A model generated the notes under the pieces. It saw nothing but the letters and a program-made list of their open reading frames with translations, made no database searches and was not told the DNA's origin. From Cydia pomonella (Eukaryota; Arthropoda; Insecta; Lepidoptera; Tortricidae): DNA of 64,000 nt. Below are positions 33,673 to 43,883 of this stretch, one piece after another. The stretch covers positions 3,032,832-3,096,831 of the forward strand of contig NC_084722.1 of the NCBI RefSeq assembly GCF_033807575.1, given 5' to 3'. A program made the translations under genes and the position numbers. Position 1 is the stretch's first letter; the number at the start of each line of letters is the position of its first letter.

Positions 33673-34162
33673 AACAATTTCCCTAAACATTAGTTTTCCT
33701 TGTATGCATCGGGTTTAAGGAAGCAAAATTTAATGACAGGCAGGAAAGGGAGTTTCCATATCGATAAACTGAATTATCAATGGATCAATGCTTTTCCCAT
33801 ATACGATTTGTATGTTAAAATATAATTTAGTTGGACATATAAAAACAAAACAAAATAATAGCTAATTCGATTCATTTCAATAAGGTATTTTAAACTTAGT
33901 GCTCCAAACCTATTTGAAATATGCTTTGTGTAAACTTTGACATCGTCTTTACTAAAATAAAATTTCCAACAACATATACTCGTATATAGAGTCTGTTCAG
34001 AAAGAGAAGAGTACATTCCACGACTCTTATCTTTCTGCACAGACTCTACACTTACCAACAAAACTTGCAGGAATGGTACCTAAAAGCATCGATAATTGAG
34101 TTTGCCAGTGTTGGAAGTATTGGAACTCCCTTCGTTATTAAAATTTGCTCCCCAAAATCCAA
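33673..34162. other. Spacer with a short hairpin
   Basis: AGAGTCTGTTCAGAAAGA and TCTTTCTGCACAGACTCT near 33989-34047 form an inverted pair, probably a small foldback element. No gene. Confidence 0.4.
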
Positions 34163-34300
34163 TTTAAGTAGGTAAGTAAATATTCTTTATTGCACCAATA
34201 ATTACACATTTTACATACTTGTAAAACTACAAATAAATTTTAAAGGAAAATAGAACAACAGGCGGTCTTATCGCTAAAAAGCGATATCTACAGTTATATT
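34163..34300 (-). mobile_element. LINE 3'-end fragment, family Q
   Basis: On the minus strand it ends TGGTGCAATAAAGAATATT followed by TACTTACCTACTTA, and upstream has GATAAGACCGCCTG. The ATTCTTTATTGCACCA edge is also found at 56552. Confidence 0.6.
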
Positions 34301-35204
34301 ATTGCAATATCCAGTCTGTTATTTTTTGGTCTGGTGTTGGCAACTGACCGCGTGTCATAAGATAAGACGGCCGTAATAAAGTCACAGACGATTAAGTAAC
34401 CCGATTTTCACACCAATAAGGACCACGTTTTCGGTGAGGCACCTGCAATCTGCTGTTATTTGTAAAACTTCAGTTTTGTATCTTTCTAACAAACACAAAA
34501 ATCAACATTACGTTGATATGGGCAGAACCGATTATCAACGGCTTATTTTATTAGTTCATTTGACAAACGTTCATGAATTGCGTGCGTCGTTGAGGCTTTT
34601 TGTTCGTTAAATCACATTTATAATTATAATCGTGTCTATATCGAATATATTATGTATATAACCTTTATTTATGTGTAGTGTGTGGTTTGAAAATGTGATG
34701 TCTAACCCCAAACTTTTTCATAGACTTTTCGTCGGTTAGTTACACAAATCTCTGTTAGACATTTTGCTGGGACATCACTGACATCAGTTAGCCGCGACCA
34801 TGCCTAGTGAAACCTGTGTCGAAACGTCGGTAAATAAAGGTAATAAATTCACTATAAACTCGGTTATAAATGTGATTTAATGTGTTCAATTCGCGAAAGT
34901 TTAAATGTTTTTGGTCGTTGTCTGCGATACGATGCTTAATCTTATAATTCCTCGTAGTCATGTCAAATTATATAACTTTATTATTTTTTATTAATTTTAT
35001 TACAAGTTATATTTAGCTGTAGTGTACTTATACTTACCACATTTTTGCCGGCATGGTTCCAAAGACGCCTGATGATAATCAAATAGCAAAGTGTATGAAA
35101 TAAAGTTAGTGTCTAAAGTAGTACTATTAGTTATTCTGTGCTAAAGATTCATGTGTACGTTGGGAAATTAACAGCCGAAGTCTGCCGTCAGCCGATGTCG
35201 GTAC
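34301..35204. other. No recognised feature
   Basis: If the coiled-coil gene starts left of 36204, part of this would be intron or upstream exon, but I could not find an exon here. Confidence 0.4.
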
Positions 35205-35345
35205 TACATATGTACTTACGAGTACGATATACCATTTGAGACTTTCCTGTCACTCTTCGGTGAAGGAAAACGATGTTGACGAGAAAACTGAACTAACCCA
35301 AACGCCAATTCTCGGGATTAGTTGCCCTGGCTCCCATGAGACGTG
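35205..35345 (+). mobile_element. SINE family B, decayed body without head
   Basis: Keeps CATTTGAGACTTTCCTGTCAC, TTCGGTGAAGGAAAACGATG and the end GGATTAGTTG-CCCTGGCTCCCATGAG, matching 58002-58320. Confidence 0.6.
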
Positions 35346-35374
35346 ACTAGAAAGAACAGATGATATAATAGCCC

Positions 35375-35433
35375 TTTTTAGGGTTCCGTAGCCAAATGGC
35401 ATAAAACGGAACCCTTATAGTTTCGCCATGTCC

Positions 35434-35480
<47 letters not shown>

Positions 35481-36105
35481 CGAGGCTTTGCTCCGTGGTC
35501 ATTAGTGCTAGAAAACTGAAATTTGGCATGGATATATAAATCAATAAAGCCGACAAAGTCGTACAATAAAATCCAAAAATTTATTTTTTTTAGGGTACCT
35601 CCCCTACACGTAAAGTGGGGGTGAAATTTTTTTTTCGCTTCAACCCTAGAGTGTGGGGTATCGTTGGAAAGGTCTTTCAAAACTAATAGGGGTTTTCAAG
35701 AAACATTTTTTGATAAAGTGAATATATACGGAGATAATCGCTCCGAAAGAAAAAAAAAATGTGTCCCCCCCCCCCTCTAACTTTTGAACCATAGGTCCAA
35801 AAAATATGAAAAAAATCGTGGAAGTAGAGCTTAACAAAGACATTAAATGAAAACTATAGCAGAGATGATCAGTTTAGCTGTTTTTGAGTTATCGCAAAAA
35901 GTTTTCCCTTCATAGTAAAAAGACTTACTTTAATTAGGTACTGATTATGCAAATTTGCCTATTTGTTTAACTCGGGTGAAAGGTACCGTTTCATCCCTTG
36001 GTTAACAATTTACTATACTTTAAGCTCCAGTTTAGCTTATTGTGACGGAAGAGTAACTACGGAACCCTACACTGAGCGTGGCCCGACATGCTCTTGGCCG
36101 GTTAT
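35375..36105. repeat. Long copy of dispersed repeat family S with (GTCT)n
   Basis: Starts TTTTAGGGTTCCGTAGCCAA and has a GTCT microsatellite. It contains GGGTATCGTTGGAAAGGTC and TTTTTTGATAAAGTGA, and ends TACGGAACCCTACACTGAGC, then CTTGGCCGG. Fragments of the same family are at 1-175, 17600-17880 and about 36930-36985. No coding frame survives. It ends about 100 bp before the first exon seen of the coiled-coil gene. Confidence 0.65.
35433..35480. repeat. (GTCT)n microsatellite
   Basis: About twelve uninterrupted GTCT units inside repeat family S. A good candidate for length polymorphism. Confidence 0.9.
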
Positions 36106-36203
36106 TTTATGAATGAGTGATTAGTCCCAAATAAACGTTGTTAATTATGGTTAAAGATAAAGTCTTCTTATGTAACTATATATGTATAAAATCTTTATTT
36201 CAG

Positions 36204-39200
36204 CTCGCACTAAGATATCAGAAATTCTCGGCCTCGACTACGACACCGGCACGGACTTGGGCTCCGTCCCTGAAAGGGAATGGCGTCTGCTGGCCGCCCT
36301 CGCGAAGAAGAGGAAAGATGAAGACGATAGAGAGAGACTGGCTGATCAGTTCCATAGGATGTGGCTGCAGGAGAAAGAGGGACGGGAGATGGTGAGTGCT
36401 GGTTGAGGTTATTATGCCATTTCTTTGCCTATGCCTTTCAGTGTCCCCACCCCACGTTACGATTTGAATTTATTTAATACATAAGGATTTAGTATACAAT
36501 TGGTACGTACTTCATTTGTAGTTACTTAGAAAATTGCAACTCTGTATAATAAGTTTGGGAGTACAAACCGCAATGTGGGGTTGCCAGAGAGCATGCTGTT
36601 TCAAGTTTACGCGTCAATCAGCGCTAACGATATTGGATTATCTATAAAGCGGGAACGCCTAGCTGGTGTGGAAGATGAACACTCATTGTAGTTTTCTAGC
36701 TTTATATTTATTTGTGTCATTCAGCTAGATTAAAAAATCAACTACCCTTAATGACTGCCACTCCCCGAATGCCCGCCTGCAGATCTTTATTCATCTAGCA
36801 CGGCGATAGTTCTGAATTCAAATATATAATTGTTGACAGTTACCTACCAAAAGACTGTGAAGGTTTCAAACCTTAGTTTCTTAAGAACATGATAACTGAT
36901 AGTTGCTATCGAGCGTTAAAAGAAATAATCGGACAGACAGACGGACATGACGAATCTATAAGGGTTCCGTTTTTTCCGAACCCTAAAAACGGTGCATTCC
37001 CGTCTGTCCCCGCCGGGCTCAGATGGGAATAAGCGCTACATACAAATTATTCCCATCTGTGCCCGCCTCTTGTATGGCGGTGGTCACGGCGGGCGGGCAC
37101 AGATAGGGAATACACCGCAAAAATTTAATTTACAATTACCTACATGTATTTTATTGTACTTGATAGTACCTCTGTTAGTATCTTTCTCGCCCCTGGCCGG
37201 GCAACTGCCAAAATCTGAACAATTCTTTATGTTCAATTACAATTTGCTTTTGATTTCTAAAATAAACCTGATCATTCATGTTTCAGATGGAAGCCCAAAC
37301 CTCCCTGCAATACAAGCGTTTCATCAACCGCAAGCGTGAAGACGAGCGCCTCTGGCACGAACACCGCCGAACGCTGAAGAACCTCGAGCACCATATGCAG
37401 AAAGACCAGCTGCAGAACACCATCAGGTGGAAAGAGCGGAAGGCTGAGGAGCTACTGGCTTGGAGGGAAGACAAGAAGGTAACGAAGTTTGTCTGGCTGA
37501 TGAGCCGATGGGAAATTTACAAAGTAGCGAAATTTTCTACATCAAAATATCTCGTGAATCGAAACTTTCTCTTTGAATCTAGCACACATGTAGTTTTGAT
37601 GTCACCTGCTGGATGGAAAATGTGATAGAGGGGTTTTATATCAGTATGTACCTATATTATTGAAACATGTTAAAATTCCTGAAACCTGTAGAGACTTAGA
37701 CTAATATAAAACAATATATTATATTATTTATTATATAATTCTCGACTTAAATTGGATCTCAATCGTCTGCCATCTACCAAGAGAGGCTGTCAAGAAAGAA
37801 AGTGCAGCCGAAAGCTTCTGGTGATTTTGTGTTACATCAAGAACGAGAAGCTCTTAGATTTTAAAGATCCAGAAGCAGTAACTACGGAAACAAGTTGCTA
37901 GAAATCGTTCAGAGTAAGGTCTAAGGAGCTACTCATATATGGTTGGAGAAAGGAAAGAAATATGAAGTTAGATAGGATTCATTTATTTATACAGGTAATT
38001 AGTTCCTTCAACCTAAATAAGTAATTAGTTATTACAATGTCAGGCCGCGTAGCCAAAATGCAAATCGCTTACGCTCCGTAGCGATCGAAACGCAACTGTC
38101 ACTGTCACACTAAATTGGAAGAGTGATAAAGAAAACCGCAGCGTTTCGTTGTCACACTGGCTAGGCCGGCAAATATCTTAAAAGCTAACGGTAGCTACAC
38201 TGGGCAGATTTCTTTCTTATCAAAACCTTTTCCACGAGTGAGTCGCGTGATCATATCCCAGGCACGTTTGGGCTGGTCTGCAGGCACGAAATGGGTAGCT
38301 TTTAGCACATAAATGTCCTTCAGAAGACGCGCACTCCTCACACATCCAGCTAACTCACCATCTACCCTCCATGAGTACCGCTTCGCTGACTGGTATTCAT
38401 CTTCTCCCGTAAAATTAAAGTGATTTCTTAAAAAATCAACTATTCCGGCGTAAGATACTGTATGATCATCTTCTCCGCCGTAAAGGGTCACCGGATAGTG
38501 GTCTAGTAATTCCGACAACCAAGGCGCCATAGACCGGTCCATGTCTTCACTCAAATATTCGTGTACTGTCGTACTAAGCTCGTCATATGATAATGCTCCA
38601 ACATGAATAGCTTTCCGAACTTCGCTTTTATTTAACACCGAAACATATTTATCACCACCTTCTCGATACGGATCACATTTCTCCAATTTCATAAGATTTA
38701 GGTTGGCTTCGGAATCTAATCTAAAATGATTCTGACTGTCAGGATTTATATAAGCACCGCCAACAATGAGCCCTTTAAGGTTTATTTTAGTCTTCGCCTT
38801 GGGGTTATTTTTGTGGATCGTGTGAGCGAAAGCCGGGACGTATTTTCCTGCGTAGGATTCGCCAGTAATGAAGAAATCGTTTTTCTGCAGCTCCGGGAAG
38901 AGTTGGAAGAATTGAGTGATGGTGGAATAGAGTTGTTCGCCGACTTGCGTTTCGTCTGTGCAGTATCCCATAGAGTCGTTTGTGAAGCTGAAACCCGCGC
39001 CCACGGGGTTGTCGATGTAGATTACGTGGTGATTCAGAGCCCAGTGATATTGTCTGGGTACAAATTGGCCGTTTTGTTCTGCGATGGGGCCGTTTTCGCA
39101 GAATAAGCCGAACAGCGAAGATCCGCCCGGGCCACCCTGAAGCCACACAAGTACTGGGGCTTGATCCCTGTCTGGGAACATGCTTGGAAAATACCAGAAG

Positions 39201-42200
39201 AACTGGTTGGAGTTGTAAGCCTTATTGACGGTAAAGAATCCCGTGTAGCTCTCGATTGATAAACTGTCGTTGAGGTTGACTCTAGCTAGGTGTCTGGCTT
39301 TCTTGATGTCGCCCTTCTCGATGAATGGTGTCAAAAACAGAGGCTCACCGGGGTCCCCATCGCTCTTGACTATATGGACCCCATGAGTGTGATGGGGATG
39401 GCCATATAACAATGTGGCTTGCCACGATAATAAGATTAGCAGTAGGCTCGACATTAGGATGATGAGACTGAATAATGAAATCAAGCGAACTGCTCCTTTT
39501 ATTTGATTAAAATATACCTAAAGCATTTACATTTTATTACCTACTTAAGTTTTACTCGTGTTTATACTTAAAATAACGATGACATTACGTGTAAATACTT
39601 GTAATATTTAAGCACACATGTCAGTAATAAAGCGGAAAAATATTTAAGTTATTGAAGATAGAACTTATCGATGGATCAATTCTGACGTCAGTCAAATGTT
39701 GATGCTAATAAATAATATACCAGGATGAGCACTTTTGGCACGAATCAGATACTTATGAATCTGCCGGCATGCCATGAGACGGAATAAGAACGTAAATGCT
39801 ATATATATATACGAGAAAGTCAAATTAGAGCAGGATAACGGTTGCAGATGCACCAGTTATCTTCCTGGCAGAAAAGCCTAACATCTGACAGCTCGAATAT
39901 CAACCAATGCACCAATGTGTCCCACAGCCATAGGGCCTAGACGGATGCTACCATGACGCCACTACGTTTTTACTTCGCCGTGGAAGAGGTAACGTCAAGT
40001 CAAGTAAGTTATCTTGGAAAACATATAAAGCGACTGGTATGGTATTTGTGGCACCATTGTGGCACTGACGTCCGCATACCAAATAATGTCGTCAATAGAT
40101 AATTCTAGCAATAAAAGTAGTACCAAATAATTTGAGGTATTTACCTTTATTACTGACATGACTGTGTAGCTTTTCCAGGCTGGAATTCCAGGCACGATTT
40201 ATCGACCACATACGCGCCAATAGAATTTTAACTTTAGAATTCTGATTTAAGATTCAAATTAGATTGCACTTTCGGGGAAAGTGACTTGTCTTCAAATGAG
40301 ATTAATTAAAGCTGGATTAACAAATTCACTTTCGTAGCACTAGCTAGTTTTCGTAGCTGATCCCAGTTTTCCCGCTATGTAGAGGAAAGGGACTATAAAC
40401 AGAGAACTCCTTCCTTAACTTTCTGATGGCATTCAATATGTTCATTGGAATATATTTCGATATTTTGGGAAACCCTTGTAGATTGGTGCGGACTAGAAAA
40501 GGGTTAAATTAAAAGCCTATTGTGTGCGGCGCGTCATCGTGAACCTTGTCGGAATACTCGGAATGCACGAAGATTGCCATTGGTCTGTAGCCGTGCGCGA
40601 GAATTGATGTATTCGACGGTCAAAGGTAACCCTTGACCGTCGAATGACTAGGTATCTGTAATAACAAAGATTCTAAATATAAGTGTACTGTACTAATTGT
40701 ATACTTTGCTTATCACAGACATCGGAACTGGTCAATAGGGTGCTAGAAGATGAAGCCCGCGCATTTCTAGCAGCGGAACGAAGGTCACGCCAAGAATCGG
40801 CCGATGAGTGGAGAAGACTGGTCGAAGTGGAGGAGACTAAGAGGAGAGCTGATCATGCGGATAAGAGGAGAAACGAGATTCTTCGGGATTCATCTAGGGT
40901 AAGTGAAATTGGTATAGGGTTTCACATCTTCCTTTAACAGGCATGAGAACTAGTCAACGGGGTTCTAGAAGGTAATGCTCGCACATTTCTAGCAACAAGT
41001 GGGAGAGCAGCAAGAGCAGAGCAAGGGAGTGTAGAAGATTGATCGCAAAGAAAGACTAAGAGGAGAGCGGATCATGCAGAGAATAGGGGAATGAAATTTT
41101 TGGGGACTCATCTAGGGTAAGAGAAATTGGTACAAGATTATACATCTTCCTGGCATCAGAACTAGTCAACGGGGTAGTAAAAGACGAATAAATTTGCTGC
41201 CTCTGGCTTGCCTTAGCTGGCCGGCCAGAGTGGAGTCGCGAGAGCCGAGTTCTTGAGGGTAGATGTGTTGGCTATAAGTTTAAAGTCCATAATCCGCTCG
41301 GTGTACCCCTTACATTTCGTATGTATCATTACTTTAGCTATAGTTTTTAATTATTATTTTACATATAGGTTAACTGGAAGAGACACCTCTTAGAGATAAG
41401 TTCGCCTTTGTACTACACAATTATGTTCTAACTGATGTAATCATTTTTTTTTCTCGTACAATTAAGTGTTTACTTACTTACATTTCATTAAAGTGTCAAA
41501 AGGGCTTCTACGTGTTAGTTTCGACTCCGCACACGCCTCCCAAAGGTCTGGAAACCCATTGTTTTGTGATGGGAAAGACAGTAGGTATATATATATTTAT
41601 ATAATATAGGAGACAAGCGAGCAGACGGATCACCTGATGGTAAGCGATTACCGCCGCCCATACACCTTCAACACCAGAAGATGGGAGAACGCTCTTTTCT
41701 TGAAGGTTTGAATAATGATATATTCAAGAAATTCCTGATCATTTTCAACTTTTAGGAAAAAAAATTTTTGCTCTCTTAATACTTTTTTCTCTGATAGAGT
41801 AAAGAGTGCACGCGTGAACGTGAACATCACAGGAGCCCTCTTTTTATTGCCTCAAAGTTTGTCAAGCACATTTTTAAATTTCGGCCTCTCAACGGCACAA
41901 CCTCCAACACGCAAGCGAGTTTATGTGACGGGGGATGCACATGGCATGAAATGTATATGTCAAGTTTAATTTTCGATTTAAGCCCGGTGGAAGACCCTCC
42001 ATCGTGCATGATTCTGGCATTATTTTAATGTGTTTTTTTTTTCCAGCGTATAGCAATAGTCAGCGCCCTAAACACCTGGGAAAGCTCACTGCTCCGCGAA
42101 GAGCTAGCCGCCTCGGACGCGGCCAGACGCGCCCAATACGCCATGCTGGCGACACTGGCGTCTGCGCGAGGGGAGAGAGTGACGCGGGCGAGGGACCTGA

Positions 42201-42274
42201 AGAGGAGGCGCGCGAGGGCTGTCGCCGCGAGGTGCGAGATGTGGAGGGACGCGGTTAGGCGAGGGAGTTACTAG
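36204..42274 (+). CDS. Coiled-coil protein, last four coding exons
   Basis: Exons 36204-36391, 37287-37478, 40719-40898 and 42047-42274 join in frame (first boundary phase 1, the rest phase 0) with consensus acceptors (TTTCAG, ATCACAG, TTCCAG) and donors (GTGAGT, GTAACG, GTAAGT). They encode 261 residues and end VRRGSY before TAG. The start lies in exons farther left that I could not find. The protein is very rich in Arg, Glu and Lys with long heptad-like helices: EREWRLLAALAKKRKDEDD, RKREDERLWHEHRRTLKN, DEARAFLAAERRSRQE and TWESSLLREELAASDAARR. There is no signal peptide or membrane segment. I do not recognise the family with certainty. Coiled-coil proteins of centrosome or cilium would fit the style and the Mks1 neighbour, but that is inference. 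The second intron holds a serine carboxypeptidase gene on the other strand. The third exon has decayed tandem copies just downstream. Confidence 0.75.
36993..37112. mobile_element. Foldback MITE in intron 1 of the coiled-coil gene
   Basis: CATTCCCGTCTGTCCCCGCC and GGCGGGCACAGATAGGGAAT form the outer arms, with an inner pair GATGGGAATAA and TTATTCCCATC. It lies about 175 bp before the second exon seen. Confidence 0.65.
37479..38040. other. Intron DNA, nothing recognised
   Basis: Start of the 3.2-kb intron. On the minus strand an AATAAA hexamer at 37982-37987 is the first poly(A) signal downstream of the carboxypeptidase stop, about 210 bp away. Confidence 0.4.
38041..38170. mobile_element. 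Foldback MITE, family I, next to the carboxypeptidase gene
   Basis: GGCCGCGTAGCCAAAATG and CACACTGGCTAGGCCGG are degenerate arms. CGCTTACGCTCCGTAGCG and AAGAGTGATA match the copy at 23098. It begins 25 bp past the carboxypeptidase stop codon, so it probably lies in the 3' UTR. Confidence 0.65.
38195..39484 (-). CDS. Serine carboxypeptidase (family S10), CPVL/vitellogenic-carboxypeptidase-like
   Basis: A single 429-residue frame encodes a secreted or lysosomal serine carboxypeptidase, which would remove C-terminal residues from peptides. A hydrophobic signal peptide covers residues 1-27. The oxyanion-hole motif GGPGGSS is at 117-123. The nucleophile is Ser210 in TGESYAG, with Asp340 in LYGGEDD and His398 in ATHFVPADQP completing the triad. 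IDNPVGAGFSF (157-167) is also typical. Relatives are about 470 residues. Here the stretch between GGAYINP (242-248) and NKSEVRKAIHVG (285-296) is much shorter than usual, removing most of the insertion or lid that shapes the substrate cleft. The canonical AGH is ATH. The frame has no introns, suggesting retrocopying or intron loss, but it is intact and so probably functional. The gene lies inside an intron of the plus-strand coiled-coil gene. The upstream Met is chosen because the signal peptide needs it; Met11 is an alternative. Confidence 0.9.
   Translation of the reverse strand: MISLFSLIILMSSLLLILLSWQATLLYGHPHHTHGVHIVKSDGDPGEPLFLTPFIEKGDIKKARHLARVNLNDSLSIESYTGFFTVNKAYNSNQFFWYFPSMFPDRDQAPVLVWLQGGPGGSSLFGLFCENGPIAEQNGQFVPRQYHWALNHHVIYIDNPVGAGFSFTNDSMGYCTDETQVGEQLYSTITQFFQLFPELQKNDFFITGESYAGKYVPAFAHTIHKNNPKAKTKINLKGLIVGGAYINPDSQNHFRLDSEANLNLMKLEKCDPYREGGDKYVSVLNKSEVRKAIHVGALSYDELSTTVHEYLSEDMDRSMAPWLSELLDHYPVTLYGGEDDHTVSYAGIVDFLRNHFNFTGEDEYQSAKRYSWRVDGELAGCVRSARLLKDIYVLKATHFVPADQPKRAWDMITRLTRGKGFDKKEICPV
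39485..40610. other. Upstream flank of the carboxypeptidase and intron of the coiled-coil gene
   Basis: AT-rich with a TATATATATA tract near 39801-39810. No exon or repeat is supported; promoter elements for the minus-strand gene cannot be assigned. Confidence 0.4.
40611..40646. repeat. Short perfect hairpin
   Basis: ATTCGACGGTCAA and TTGACCGTCGAAT flank a loop of under ten bases, about 70 bp before the exon at 40719. Probably a short inverted duplication. Confidence 0.65.
40941..41195 (+). pseudogene. Decayed tandem copies of the third visible exon of the coiled-coil gene
   Basis: 40941-41116 aligns along its length with the real exon 40719-40898. Shared words include GAACTAGTCAACGGGGTTCTAG, TTTCTAGCA, GACTAAGAGGAGAG and the donor CATCTAGGGTAAG, and it has its own acceptor (CTTTAACAG). 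In phase 0 the second codon is TGA, and small indels follow, so it cannot encode the same peptide. A third, short copy begins at 41152 (CATCAGAACTAGTCAACGGG) and fades by 41195. The repeat unit, about 215-222 bp, includes the exon plus its flanking intron, so this is tandem genomic duplication. Confidence 0.85.
41375..41490 (+). mobile_element. LINE 3'-end fragment, family P
   Basis: CACCTCTTAGAGATAAGTTCG, CCTTTGTA, then TACAATTAAGTGTTTACTTAC with a (TTAC)n tail. The same end lies inverted at 52545-52700 with a (TAC)n tail. Confidence 0.6.
41590..41690 (-). mobile_element. Retroelement 3'-end fragment, family R
   Basis: GCGAGCAGACGGATCACCTG, ATGGTAAGCGATTACCGCCG and CCCATACACCTTCAACACC form a phrase common at the 3' ends of lepidopteran retroelements. 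One copy only in this window. Confidence 0.55.
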
Positions 42275-42434
42275 TTATTGTTGTATTTTTAAACGGATGA
42301 TTGTTTAGAAATATATATATTACATAAGTTAATATTCTCCTATGGCCGATCTCTGATAGTAATTTGAATTTAGTACCTTTTTCTACTGACAAGTGTTATG
42401 ACATAAACTGTACAACGCGTCCATATGGACCATG

Positions 42435-42645
42435 CGCGTTGGAGGGTCAGCCATCTTGTGGCCTGAATCGGAACTATAAACATGTACATTTACACGTCAC
42501 GTGCTTTCTTGTGCATAGTGAGTGCTGCCATCTTGTGGGCTAAATTGGAACAATAAACATCACATTTACGCCTCGCGCCAAAAATCTGACGGCTCCTGTG
42601 CTGCCTCCTATGGTTCATGCACGCTCCCCATTAAATAAATCCATA
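42435..42645 (-). repeat. Dispersed repeat, family K, copy 2
   Basis: Reverse complement of 11322-11540 (GCGCGTTGGAGGGTCAGCCA, GCCATCTTGTGGGC, AATCTGACGGCTCC, GGTTCATGCACGCTCCCC). It lies about 160 bp past the stop codon of the coiled-coil gene. Confidence 0.75.
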
Positions 42646-43348
42646 CGCTATGCTGGTGACACTGACGTCTGTTGATACCCAGTTTATATAGCGATATTGT
42701 TAGTTTGTGCAAATTAAGATGCTCGATCGAGGCGTCCATGTTAAACAAATCCTAATATGTGCGCTTTAGTGCACGCTACTCAAATCCAACAAGCGTACAA
42801 ATTTCTTGATTATTATTTATCGAGACTAGGCAGGAACATACTTCAGGTAAATGTTTTTTTAAGTACGTTCCTGCCTACCTGCGTCAATATGTAAGTAAAA
42901 GATCGGCCATGATGTAAAGGTTTCGAGGGATTTACATACATACATGTGTCGAGACCTCTCTGTTTGGTGTAAAATTAAGTTTTAGACGGTTGATTTTTTA
43001 GATAAATTTAGAAAATAATTATACTTTATTGAGCTTACCATAACTAACTACTCAATGTAAATCGTATAGGAAATTTTAAATCGAGGTGTGCTGTGTTGTA
43101 TGTAATATAAAATATAGCGAGATACTTACCATTAGTGGTTAAAATAAATTATTGTAACGACATTTAATTCTTTTTTTAATTTTATTTTGTCATTAGCTTA
43201 AGTAAAAATATCACTAAATAAACCTTAAATACAATGACTAGTTTTCTTAATATTGATATATGACCCATGGACACCAGTTCACTTAGAAACTCCCGCCCCT
43301 TTGTTAACCACAATATTAATGACGCTACCTTGCTTGGCTTCAAAGCGT
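42646..43348. other. Intergenic spacer between convergent genes, with one hairpin
   Basis: AGGCAGGAACATACTT and AAGTACGTTCCTGCCT at about 42833-42888 form a hairpin. No other feature is recognised. Confidence 0.5.
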
Positions 43349-43640
43349 GTTTAAAAATCATCATCAGACCCAAACCTAGTCTCCTGGAAATCGAAATCTC
43401 TAGTAGACTCAGCCAACCTAGCACTAGAGTTTTTATACTGCCTCAACATCGCCTCGGCCCTCTTAGTAACACCGACGCGTAGGAGAGTTGTTTAGGCGCT
43501 GTATTACACTGGATGAGTGTTTTTGAAAACCGACGCGTAAGAAACTTGGTTAGGGGCTGTTTTAAATCAGGGTAGAGCAGACTGGCGTATTGGAAATTGG
43601 GAGATTTCAGCATATTGGTCAATGTAGCTGGAAAGGATGC
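43349..43640 (-). pseudogene. Decayed tandem copy of the last Mks1 exon
   Basis: Matches exon 7 of Mks1 (43884-44120) in order and orientation: TCATCATCAGACCCAAA, TAGTCTCCTG, AATCTCTAGTAGACTC, TTTTATACTGCCTCAACATCG, CCTCGGCCCTC and ACACCGACGCGTAGGA. The phrase CCGACGCGTA with the following 30 bases or so is itself repeated within the copy, and frame-breaking changes are present. It lies downstream of the Mks1 poly(A) signal, so it is outside the transcript. Confidence 0.85.
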
Positions 43641-43805
43641 AACTCCTGTCTTTTTTCTCATCTTACCTCATGAGACGACTTTATAAAGCACACCAGTTCT
43701 ACAGCTATAATCATTTCTTGATGAAACACAGCTGTGTCTTCTAGAAATCTTTCTCTTCAGGTTTCTAGCAGTTTGGTACTCAACAATGTCAGATTTATAT
43801 CATTC

Positions 43806-43811
43806 TTTATT
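43806..43811 (-). terminator. Poly(A) signal of Mks1
   Basis: AATAAA on the minus strand, 73 bases after the Mks1 stop codon. It is the first canonical hexamer there. Confidence 0.6.
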
Positions 43812-43883
43812 TTTAATTCTTTAGATATTGTTATTGGCTCAGCCTTACATTTCACCTTATAATACATTCAATAACTACATTGT

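Noticed and set aside
35378..35680. 100-codon frame with Thr-Asp-Arg-Gln repeats
   Set aside because: The repeats are the translation of the (GTCT)n microsatellite inside a dispersed repeat.
28455..36985. CRISPR-like or phage-like repeat arrays
   Set aside because: Repeats are dispersed transposon families and microsatellites in an animal genome. There are no regularly spaced repeats with unique spacers.
38726..39146. Long frames opposite and out of frame with the carboxypeptidase
   Set aside because: These are shadows of a real coding sequence on the minus strand.
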